A stretch of 9,422 bases of DNA, taken from contig JAZSFJ010000010.1 in NCBI GenBank assembly GCA_045532145.1, positions 1-9,422 on the forward strand, written 5' to 3'. Below the pieces are notes generated by a model. It saw only the letters and a program-made list of their open reading frames with translations, did not search any database and was not told the DNA's origin. Positions 1-5,002 of the stretch are shown in pieces (position 1 is the first letter of the stretch; each line of letters opens with the position of its first letter). A program made the translations under genes and the position numbers. Origin of the DNA: SIG459 sp045532145. Lineage in GTDB: Bacteria > Bacillota > Clostridia > Oscillospirales > Oscillospiraceae.

Positions 1-5
1 TTCAT
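1..5 (-). CDS. Possible 5' end of a leftward gene (start codon only)
   Basis: Only an ATG (positions 5-3, minus strand) and the next two bases lie in the window, so no product can be named. Support is a perfect AAAGGAGG ribosome site at about 18-25 on the minus strand and a TATACT -10-like box further upstream. The 12-base gap from ribosome site to ATG is longer than usual, so the true start may lie just outside the window. Alternative reading: a rightward gene ends here in TTC ATC CAG ACT TGA (stop at 13-15), which would give the hairpin at 108-128 a gene to terminate. I prefer the leftward start, weakly. Confidence 0.3.
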
Positions 6-16
6 CCAGACTTGAT

Positions 17-74
17 TCCTCCTTTGTTTTCTTTGTGCGGTTGGCAGACCTCACTCTAGTATAACAAAGGAGGA
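17..74. repeat. 12-bp inverted repeat covering two ribosome-site sequences
   Basis: TCCTCCTTTGTT at 17-28 and AACAAAGGAGGA at 63-74 are perfect reverse complements separated by 34 bases. Each arm contains AAAGGAGG when read on one strand. In a leftward transcript that began upstream of 74, the arm at 63-74 would be an anti-Shine-Dalgarno that pairs with the ribosome site of the gene at the left edge. A transcript from the -10-like box at 58-63 would start after that arm and escape the pairing. Confidence 0.5.
58..63 (-). promoter_or_regulatory. Possible -10 box (TATACT) for the leftward gene at the edge
   Basis: On the minus strand TATACT matches TATAAT at five of six positions. The spacing would give a leader of about 45 bases before the ATG at 5. 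No good -35 box is found 16-18 bases upstream; that stretch is simply AT-rich. Called on the -10 box and its position alone. Confidence 0.3.
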
Positions 75-107
75 TATTTTTTCTATGCATAGCTAAAGCT
101 TTTTGGA

Positions 108-132
108 ACCACCGGCACTGCCGGTGGTTTTC
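108..132 (+). terminator. Rho-independent terminator-like hairpin, rightward
   Basis: ACCACCGG and CCGGTGGT pair around the five-base loop CACTG, followed by TTTTCTGT. The run of T lies only on the rightward side; leftward the stem is followed by TCCAAAAAG. Just upstream is an AAAGGAGG (66-73) and an ATG (84-86) that reads only three codons (M-H-S) before TAA, so the gene it would terminate is not obvious. It may end a rightward gene that lies mostly outside the window. Confidence 0.45.
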
Positions 133-141
133 TGTATACAA

Positions 142-161
142 TAAAAAGCGGCATCGCCGCT
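142..161 (-). terminator. Small terminator-like hairpin, leftward
   Basis: Read leftward, AGCGGC-GAT-GCCGCT forms a six-pair stem with a three-base loop and is followed by TTTTTAT. The stem is short. It could stop read-through from the ABC operon and the repeat element before the gene at the left edge. Confidence 0.4.
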
Positions 162-169
162 CCCATTTT

Positions 170-334
170 AAAGGCTCCCTTGTGTAAAGGGAGCTGGCAT
201 CTTCACCGAGAGTAGCGAGGGGAAGATGACTGAGGGATTGTCCCATTTTGCCGAAGCCAATTGCAAATATTGAGCTTTTACTGCACAATCCCTCAGTCGC
301 TTCGCGACAGCTCCCTTTACACAAGGGAGCCTTT
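170..334. repeat. MITE-like nested palindromic element, copy 1 (165 bp)
   Basis: The outer ends, 170-196 and 308-334, are perfect 27-bp inverted repeats beginning AAAGGCTCCCTTGTG. Each end is itself a hairpin (GCTCCCTT/AAGGGAGC). A second perfect inverted pair of 13 bp, GACTGAGGGATTG at 228-240 and CAATCCCTCAGTC at 286-298, lies inside. Between them are a hairpin near CATCTTC/GAAGATG (199-227) and GTCGC-TTC-GCGAC (296-308). The 45-base centre shows no gene. A related copy lies at 8431-8578. There is no transposase, so if mobile it would depend on one encoded elsewhere. No clear target-site duplication is visible. I remember similar GGCTCCCTTGTG repeats from gut Clostridia, but could not check. 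Confidence 0.85.
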
Positions 335-378
335 GGATGTGTCTTATTTTACGTCCTCCTCGCTGCACTCCTGCTCCC

Positions 379-424
379 AATAATAAGCGCGCCTCTGTCA
401 GACAACAGAGGCGCGTTTATTATT
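379..424 (-). terminator. Strong terminator of the ABC transporter operon
   Basis: CGCGCCTCTGT (388-398) and ACAGAGGCGCG (405-415) form an 11-bp GC-rich stem with a six-base loop. It is extended by AATAATAA at 379-386 pairing with TTATTATT at 417-424, with one mismatch between the two stem parts. It begins 14 bases after the stop codon of the zinc-ribbon gene. T-rich tails on both sides could make it work in both directions. Confidence 0.8.
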
Positions 425-438
425 CAGATATTATTTAC

Positions 439-726
439 TCAGTCCAGTTCCTTCCCGCAGTCGGGGCAGAAATATGCATCCGAGTGCCGGTAGTCAATGT
501 ATTTCCCGCAATGGGGGCAGGGGGCATAGGCACTGTAGACAAGGCAGCCAAAAAGACCTGTCAGGAAACCAAGTATACACCCGGAGACGAAAATCACTGT
601 GGAGAATTGAAACACTCCCGACAAGAGGACAATAATTACTCCCACAACAACGCAGACATTAAAAACACTTTTGGCGCTGCGCCTGTCCAGGTCAAAGCGG
701 TCCAGTATTTTCCTGAGTTTTTTCAC
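439..726 (-). CDS. Small two-helix membrane protein with C-terminal zinc ribbon
   Basis: A 95-residue protein of unknown function. Seen: a basic N-terminus (residues 1-20), two hydrophobic segments at about 21-38 and 42-65, then a C-terminal zinc ribbon with CPHC (Cys70, Cys73) and CPDC (Cys87, Cys90), each followed by GK. The two helices form a hairpin that should put both tails on the same side, probably the cytoplasm given the basic N-terminus. The start is GTG at 726, chosen because AAAGGAG lies eight bases upstream; an ATG five bases before it is out of frame and stops after two codons. It is the last gene of the ABC operon, 31 bases after the permease and 14 bases before the terminator. 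Inference: an accessory or sensor for the transporter, or simply a co-transcribed membrane protein. Prediction as a gene is firm, function is not. Confidence 0.8.
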   Translation of the reverse strand: MKKLRKILDRFDLDRRSAKSVFNVCVVVGVIIVLLSGVFQFSTVIFVSGCILGFLTGLFGCLVYSAYAPCPHCGKYIDYRHSDAYFCPDCGKELD

Positions 727-757
727 AGCATCGTCTCCTTTCTGTTTTTTGATTTAT

Positions 758-2353
758 TTACAGCTTTTCGAATATTCTCACGCCGCGGCTCATGCACCAC
801 TTATAGATAAGCAGGCAGGCTGCCGCTATGAGTGCGAGAAATACTCCCGCGACTATATGGACATTTCCGAAAATGACCACAGCCACCACAGGTAGGATAA
901 GAATGCCCCAGCCGCCGAAGATGGGTATTATCACGGACACGCCCTGCTTCACCGCCTGAGTTTCATTCTGCCAATTCAGCTTAGGGAACTTCAGATTAGC
1001 CCAGAGGCCGATGAGAGCCATGAGCACATTAAATATCTGAGGTATCAGGAGTACCCACAGCAGCATAAGGCCGGCGGGTCTGAAAACCACGACGGCGGCT
1101 ATCTGAGCTATGAGCATGGTGGGAGCGCTCACCAGAAGATGCAGCGCAAGCTTAGCCGAAAGCACCTTGCCGCTTTCCACAGGCATACTTCGCACAATCC
1201 AGAGGTTCTTGCCCTCAAGGCTGACAGCGCAGGCGGAAATGGTGGTCATGCCTGCAAGCACACACATAGCGGGGATGAGCAGCGGTTCCACGAATCCACC
1301 AACATCCCCGGCAGAATCGAGCATGGCAGCGAAGTCGCCTCCTTTTATCAGCAGAACCACAGCCAGAACGATATTCATAATGGCTCCAAGAGCGCAGTTC
1401 ATTATATATGTGGATGAGCTTAGCAGTCTTGCCCACTCACGGCGGAGCAGAGCAGCAGAGGCGGATGCCACCTTCGCTTCTTTCTTCACATAGCGCAGCT
1501 TTGCGCTGCCGCGGCGGGTGGTGGCGGTACGGATGAAGGTTTTGGAGAGGATAAAGTAAGCCACGACAAAGGGCACAACGAGGCAGACAAGGCCTATTAT
1601 AAGGCCAACCACGTCCCCTTCTGCCATAGCGGTTCCCAGGCGGTAGAGGGGCGTAACCACCCCAAAGGAGGCGGCTATTGCCCCGGAGTTGAGAACAAGG
1701 TTTTGCAAAAGGGTATTTATATTGGAGTAGATATAGAAATAGGCAGCAAGAAAAGCCAGGGAAAAGACTGTGGAAACAAGGCTTTTTCTCCGAACTCTTG
1801 CGGTGAGCAAAGCCAGAAGCCAGCCAAAAAGGGAGCTGAGGGCCACCCCGAAAAAGGGCAGAGCCAGACACACAAGCACAAAGGCCACGACTCCAAGGGG
1901 ATTTACCGGGCAGGATACGCACCATGCAACGGCTGCGGGGCCCGCAACTATAATTTCAAAGCCGAAGTTTGTGAGCACGAGGCTTGCCATGCGGCTGCCC
2001 AGCACCGCGGAGGGCGGTATGGGCATACTCAGCAGCAGCTCGTTGTCCTTTGCCTCAAAAAGCTGGCTTTTGGCGGTAAATACGCTGAACACAAACATCA
2101 GGGCAAAGGCCACCATAAGGAAAAGACAGAAGTAAAACCAGCCGAGCCCCGCCTCGTGAAAAACAGGGGCCAGCATGGAGAACATTGCGTAAAACATGCC
2201 CACAAACACGACCGCAAGATAGAGATACAAAAGGCCGAAGAGAAGGGCTTTTCCCTTGCCGCTTTTCTTGTTTTTAAATGCGCCCCTGGGTCCTGAGCCG
2301 CTGAGATAGGCAAGCCAGGACAGCATACGCACCTTCAAAAGCAGTTTAAGCAT
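758..2353 (-). CDS. ABC-2-type transporter permease (putative exporter)
   Basis: A 531-residue integral membrane protein, rich in hydrophobic segments over its whole length (for example about 37-62, 72-94, 125-145, 154-183, 193-210, 249-270, 316-336, 357-378, 404-424, 428-450, 473-495, 497-517). The stretch SLEGKNLWIVRSMPV (378-392), followed by PKLNWQNE (457-464), is typical of large two-component Gram-positive ABC-2 permeases. An earlier stretch FEAKDNELLLSMPIP (99-113) resembles the first motif, which suggests two related halves. The start is ATG at 2353: GGAGG within the end of the ATPase gene lies six bases upstream, and the frame overlaps the ATPase stop by eight bases, a sign of translational coupling. 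Longer in-frame starts lie further inside the ATPase gene and lack a ribosome site. It should partner the adjacent ATPase. Substrate unknown; export rather than import is inferred because no binding protein is encoded. Confidence 0.88.
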   Translation of the reverse strand: MLKLLLKVRMLSWLAYLSGSGPRGAFKNKKSGKGKALLFGLLYLYLAVVFVGMFYAMFSMLAPVFHEAGLGWFYFCLFLMVAFALMFVFSVFTAKSQLFEAKDNELLLSMPIPPSAVLGSRMASLVLTNFGFEIIVAGPAAVAWCVSCPVNPLGVVAFVLVCLALPFFGVALSSLFGWLLALLTARVRRKSLVSTVFSLAFLAAYFYIYSNINTLLQNLVLNSGAIAASFGVVTPLYRLGTAMAEGDVVGLIIGLVCLVVPFVVAYFILSKTFIRTATTRRGSAKLRYVKKEAKVASASAALLRREWARLLSSSTYIMNCALGAIMNIVLAVVLLIKGGDFAAMLDSAGDVGGFVEPLLIPAMCVLAGMTTISACAVSLEGKNLWIVRSMPVESGKVLSAKLALHLLVSAPTMLIAQIAAVVVFRPAGLMLLWVLLIPQIFNVLMALIGLWANLKFPKLNWQNETQAVKQGVSVIIPIFGGWGILILPVVAVVIFGNVHIVAGVFLALIAAACLLIYKWCMSRGVRIFEKL

Positions 2354-3059
2354 TGCCGTCCTCCAGTTCCAGGAACACCTGTTCAAGGCTTGTGTCGCCC
2401 TTCACGTCCTCCATGCTGCCGGAGACAATAAGTTTTCCGCTTTTGATGATGGCAACCCTGTCGCAGAGCTTTTCAGCCACCTCGAGAACATGGGTGGAGA
2501 AGAATATGGCGCCGCCGCGGTCGCAGTGAGAGCGCATCATCTTCTTGAGGCTGTGGGCAGCCACAGGGTCAAGACCCACAAAGGGCTCATCCATGATTAT
2601 GAGCCTGGGCTCATGGAGCCATGCGGCGATGATGGCAAGCTTCTGCTTCATGCCGTGGGAGTAGGCAGAAATGGGCTGAGCCAGGTCCTCGGTGAGGTTA
2701 AAGATGTCGGCGTAGAGAGCTATGCGCTCTTCCCTCTCTGCTTTGCCAACGCCGAACACATCCGCCACAAAGCTGAGATACTTTATACCGGACATGAACT
2801 CATAGAGGTCGGGATTATCGGGGATATAGGCAATGAGCTTTTTGCACTCCAGAGGCTCTGCTCTGACAGAGCGGCCGTTTATATAAATCTCGCCCTCGTC
2901 GTAGTCCAGTATGCCGCAGCAGGCCTTAATGGTAGTGGTCTTGCCGGCGCCGTTGTGACCTATGAAAGCGCAAATCTCGCCGGGAGCAATATGCAGGCTG
3001 AGATTGTCCACCGCCGCCTTGTCACCATAGCGTTTTGTAAGATTTTCAATTCGGAGCAT
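2346..3059 (-). CDS. ABC transporter ATP-binding protein
   Basis: A 237-residue ATPase of an ABC transporter, the motor for the permease encoded next. Motifs in order: Walker A GHNGAGKTT (34-42), the Q-loop region IPDNPDLYE (79-87), signature YSHGMKQKL (133-141), Walker B LIIMDEP (153-159), D-loop GLDP (162-165) and switch His190 in STH. All catalytic motifs are present, but the Q-loop carries Asp/Asn where Gln is usual; related exporter ATPases of Gram-positives often show IPD here. The signature SHGM deviates from SGGQ in a way also common in this group. The start is ATG at 3059, with AGGAGG ten bases upstream and the promoter just beyond; a start at 3125 would lie inside the -35 box and is excluded. 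First gene of a three-gene operon. Cargo unknown. Confidence 0.93.
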   Translation of the reverse strand: MLRIENLTKRYGDKAAVDNLSLHIAPGEICAFIGHNGAGKTTTIKACCGILDYDEGEIYINGRSVRAEPLECKKLIAYIPDNPDLYEFMSGIKYLSFVADVFGVGKAEREERIALYADIFNLTEDLAQPISAYSHGMKQKLAIIAAWLHEPRLIIMDEPFVGLDPVAAHSLKKMMRSHCDRGGAIFFSTHVLEVAEKLCDRVAIIKSGKLIVSGSMEDVKGDTSLEQVFLELEDGNA

Positions 3060-3096
3060 AGTTTTAGTTCCTCCTGAGGGATATTTCATATTTATA

Positions 3097-3125
3097 ATTA
3101 CACCTTCCATAAGGGGGAATGTCAA
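3097..3125 (-). promoter_or_regulatory. Sigma-A type promoter of the ABC transporter operon
   Basis: On the minus strand a perfect TTGACA (3125-3120) and TGTAAT (3102-3097, five of six) are separated by exactly 17 bases. Transcription should begin near 3090, giving a leader of about 30 bases that holds the AGGAGG of the ATPase gene. This fixes the start of that gene at 3059. Confidence 0.8.
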
Positions 3126-3131
3126 GTGTTT

Positions 3132-3166
3132 TTCGGTGGAAAAGACACCTAATTTACCCCACCGAA
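3132..3166. repeat. 8-bp inverted repeat upstream of the ABC promoter
   Basis: TTCGGTGG (3132-3139) and CCACCGAA (3159-3166) are perfect reverse complements with 19 bases between them, starting seven bases upstream of the -35 box. No T-run follows on either strand, so it is not a clear terminator. It could be an operator or activator site; no regulator gene lies next to it. Confidence 0.35.
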
Positions 3167-3184
3167 GGTATTACCCGCACAGTA

Positions 3185-3409
3185 CCGGCGGCGGGAGCAA
3201 GCCCCCGCCCTACGGGTGCTGCGTTGACACAGGAAAGCCTGGATTCTGACTGTAAGGGCGAGCATCGCCCGTCCGCCCGCAATCGGGACGTCGAGGACGC
3301 CGTCCCCTACTGCAGAGATGATGCATGGCGCGCCGGGGCGACGCGCCCTACGAAACCCTATCGCGTTTATCACACCGAACGTAGGGCGGTGGCAAGCCCG
3401 CTGCCGCGC
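3185..3409. repeat. Cluster of GC-rich palindromic modules ending in CCCTAC, cluster 1
   Basis: This gene-free stretch holds about five short hairpin modules of about 20-30 bases, several bordered by CCCTAC or its complement GTAGGG: near 3189-3213, 3254-3276, 3285-3310, 3325-3354 and 3381-3409. Two have exact partners in the second cluster: 3289-3310 equals 6506-6527 (22 bp, direct), and 3325-3354 equals 6554-6583 (30 bp, inverted). Frames crossing it do not read as protein. It lies between two leftward operons, just beyond the terminator of the URO-D-like operon. Confidence 0.75.
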
Positions 3410-3445
3410 AAAAAGGACGCAGCCACTTTATGACTGCGCCCTTTT
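3410..3445 (-). terminator. Terminator of the URO-D-like operon, probably bidirectional
   Basis: Read leftward, GGGCGCAGTCA and TGGCTGCGTCC form an 11-pair stem (with two G-T pairs) around a five-base loop, followed by TTTTT. It starts about 30 bases after the stop at 3475. On the plus strand the stem is followed by TTTTC, so it may act in both directions. Confidence 0.8.
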
Positions 3446-3474
3446 CATATCTCGTCTATGTCTTGGAATCTTTT

Positions 3475-3789
3475 TTAGAACTCGCCGCGGACAGCTTCGA
3501 ACTCGAACTTGCCCATGGGGTTGGTGGAGGTGCCGCGGATAACATCGTCCTCGCCCAGAGTGCCTTCCAGATGGTTGGTCATCTCGCCCACAGCGGTCTT
3601 GATGGTGAGGTCATAGGAATAGCTCATGCCATTGACAGTGCCGTTCACGATGGGAGCGTCGGCGCCGTTGGCAGCGTCAACAACGTGGCCGGTGAGGGTC
3701 TCGCCCTCGACAGTTGCGTAAAGGGTGGAGCGCATATCGCCCATGTAGGTGTGAAGGGTGATCTTCCAGGAACCGTTAAGCTTGCTCAT
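3475..3789 (-). CDS. Small duplicated, beta-rich protein of unknown function
   Basis: A 104-residue acidic protein that I do not recognise as a characterised family. Seen: two similar halves. WKITLHTYMGDM (8-19) aligns with YDLTIKTAVGEM (59-70) at a spacing of 51 residues, and each is followed by a strand-like stretch ending in LTGHV (32-36) or IRGTS (84-88). Alternating polar and hydrophobic residues with Gly/Asn turns suggest a small beta sandwich or barrel. There is no signal peptide, no membrane segment and no cysteine, so it is probably cytoplasmic. The ATG at 3789 is backed by AAAGGAG nine bases upstream. It follows the URO-D-like gene by 33 bases and precedes the terminator, so the two are probably co-transcribed. 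Inference: a binding or accessory protein for the same substrate. Its function cannot be told from sequence. Confidence 0.75.
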   Translation of the reverse strand: MSKLNGSWKITLHTYMGDMRSTLYATVEGETLTGHVVDAANGADAPIVNGTVNGMSYSYDLTIKTAVGEMTNHLEGTLGEDDVIRGTSTNPMGKFEFEAVRGEF

Positions 3790-3822
3790 TTTGTAAGTCT
3801 CCTTTTATTAATAGTTTTATTA

Positions 3823-4800
3823 TCAGTCAAACTTCAGGGTATCATAGCGGCCATATTTACTGCACTCATCGTCAATGATGCCGTCCACCTTGGGAACGGT
3901 GGAAAACATAACGGCGGAAGAGCACATAAAGCCGCCGTCCTTGCCGAGGGTATCAATGCATCTGCGGACCTCGGCGCGAATCTCTTCCTCGGTGGCAAAG
4001 CCGGTGTCGGTAACCTGGGGGTCGACGCCGCCGGCGAATATGAGTTTGTCGCCATAGAGGGCCTTGATCTTCTTCAGGTCATTTACGGGGGAAACGCTGT
4101 GCCAGCTGTCCACGCCTATTTCAACCAGGTCTCCGATGATGGGCTCAATGTAGCCGCAGGAATGGTGCATATAGTGCATGCCCAGCTCGTGGCAGCGCTG
4201 TACCATACGTCTCTCGGGCTCCTTGAAATACTTTCTCCACATTTCGGGGGAGAAGAACATATTCTGCTGGTTGCCCCAGTCGTCATGCATCATGAGGAAG
4301 TCCACATCAAGATATTTCTTGAAATACTCCATCTGCTCTATGCGATAGTCGGCGTAGGCCTCAACATATTCGGCATAGGCCTCCTCATCGTCATACATGG
4401 CCATAAGACCGTTAACGTGACCCATCATGGCGCAGATGCGCTCAAAAGCGCCCATATTGCAGACAACGTAGCCCTGTATCTGATCCTTCTTGGCCCACAT
4501 GGCCTTGGTGCGCATGGCGGCGGCTTCCCAGTTTATGCCCTCGCAGCTGGGGAACTTGATGTACTCACGCCACTCGCTGATGTCATCAAACATTTCAGAC
4601 CCGGGCTTTACGTGGGTCATGAGTTCGGGATGGGCAGGGTCCAGTTCCCACTCAAGGCCGAAGGCGTCCTTGCCGCTCATAAAAAGGGGGCGGTCATTTA
4701 TCTCGGGAGTGATTATCATCTGGGCGTCGGTGTTTATCATGGGCACCCATTCAGGTTGCTTGTGCTGCCATACCAATTCCATATTCTCGCGTCCGGTCAC
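3823..4800 (-). CDS. Uroporphyrinogen decarboxylase superfamily protein, methyltransferase-like
   Basis: A 325-residue TIM-barrel protein of the URO-D superfamily. The N-terminus (TGRENMELVWQHKQPEWVPM) matches the family's usual opening. True HemE enzymes carry an RQAGRY-type arginine motif near the N-terminus; it is absent here, so haem synthesis is unlikely. HHSCG (212-216; His213, Cys215) and Cys293 in GGFMCSS match the His-x-Cys...Cys zinc site of corrinoid-dependent methyltransferases such as MtaA, MtbA and CmuA. MHDDWGNQQN (171-180) and the PEMWRKYFKEP stretch (185-195) are also typical of this branch. No corrinoid protein or activase is encoded in the window. The start is GTG at 4800, with GGAGG eight bases upstream. 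First gene of a two-gene operon, divergent from a PucR-type regulator that may control it. Likely role: zinc-dependent methyl transfer; substrate unknown. Confidence 0.85.
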   Translation of the reverse strand: MTGRENMELVWQHKQPEWVPMINTDAQMIITPEINDRPLFMSGKDAFGLEWELDPAHPELMTHVKPGSEMFDDISEWREYIKFPSCEGINWEAAAMRTKAMWAKKDQIQGYVVCNMGAFERICAMMGHVNGLMAMYDDEEAYAEYVEAYADYRIEQMEYFKKYLDVDFLMMHDDWGNQQNMFFSPEMWRKYFKEPERRMVQRCHELGMHYMHHSCGYIEPIIGDLVEIGVDSWHSVSPVNDLKKIKALYGDKLIFAGGVDPQVTDTGFATEEEIRAEVRRCIDTLGKDGGFMCSSAVMFSTVPKVDGIIDDECSKYGRYDTLKFD

Positions 4801-4841
4801 GGGAAATTCCTCCGTTCATATTATTTATTCTTGCAAACGCC

Positions 4842-4867
4842 GCCCTGACATCCTTGATATTCAGGGC
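4842..4867. promoter_or_regulatory. Palindrome over the -35 box of the regulator promoter (likely operator)
   Basis: GCCCTGA (4842-4848) and TCAGGGC (4861-4867) are perfect reverse complements 12 bases apart, with ATC/GAT as a further inner pair. The -35 box TTGATA (4854-4859) lies inside. In the leftward direction the palindrome sits in the leader of the URO-D-like gene, with no T-run after it, so a protein-binding site is more likely than a terminator. A third CCCTGA lies at 4919-4924. Confidence 0.5.
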
Positions 4868-4882
4868 TGAGGGGTATATAAT
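4854..4882 (+). promoter_or_regulatory. Near-consensus promoter of the PucR-type regulator gene
   Basis: TTGATA (4854-4859, five of six) and a perfect TATAAT (4877-4882) are separated by exactly 17 bases. Transcription should start near 4889, giving a leader of about 114 bases before the GTG at 5003. The strong match suggests the gene is limited by a repressor, in keeping with the palindrome over its -35 box. Confidence 0.7.
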
Positions 4883-4900
4883 TCCTTAAAAGACTATCTG

Positions 4901-4937
4901 ATTATACTATATATCACCCCCTGATGCATTTTGTCAT
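4901..4937 (-). promoter_or_regulatory. Probable promoter of the URO-D-like operon
   Basis: Two overlapping options on the minus strand: a perfect TATAAT (4906-4901) without a good -35 box, or ATGACA (4937-4932, five of six) with TATATA (4913-4908, four of six) 18 bases apart. Either is weaker than the regulator promoter, as expected of a promoter needing an activator. It faces that promoter, so the two start sites lie within a few bases of each other. Confidence 0.45.
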
Positions 4938-4941
4938 CGGG
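4920..4941. repeat. Second inverted repeat in the shared control region
   Basis: CCTGATG (4920-4926) and CATCGGG (4935-4941) are reverse complements with one mismatch (a G-T pair in RNA), eight bases apart. The repeat covers the possible -35 box of the leftward promoter, and its left arm shares CCCTGA with the palindrome at 4842-4867. It may be a second site for the same regulator. Confidence 0.35.
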
Positions 4942-5002
4942 CGGGGATATAGAATCACCTAAACATTTTTTGTGACGATAGCACAAAGGAGGCTTGTGAG
5001 CT

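Noticed and set aside
170..334. The repeat element as a CRISPR array or riboswitch
   Set aside because: There are no regularly spaced direct repeats; the structure is nested inverted repeats. A related copy between grpE and dnaK, two unrelated contexts, argues against a gene-specific riboswitch.
3119..3542. Short open frames of about 74-104 codons in the GC-rich module cluster
   Set aside because: They read through palindromic repeats, have no ribosome sites, and yield Arg/Ala/Pro-rich sequence typical of non-coding GC-rich DNA.
3823..4800. HemE, the haem-pathway uroporphyrinogen decarboxylase
   Set aside because: The N-terminal arginine motif of HemE is missing, the HxC...C zinc site is present, and no other haem gene lies nearby.
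3430..4848. Long open frame of 472 codons on the plus strand opposite the URO-D-like gene and the small protein
   Set aside because: It spans two well-supported minus-strand genes and their terminator region. Its protein is a low-complexity mix rich in His, Ala, Val and Gly with no recognisable motif, as expected of the antisense of codon-biased GC-rich genes.
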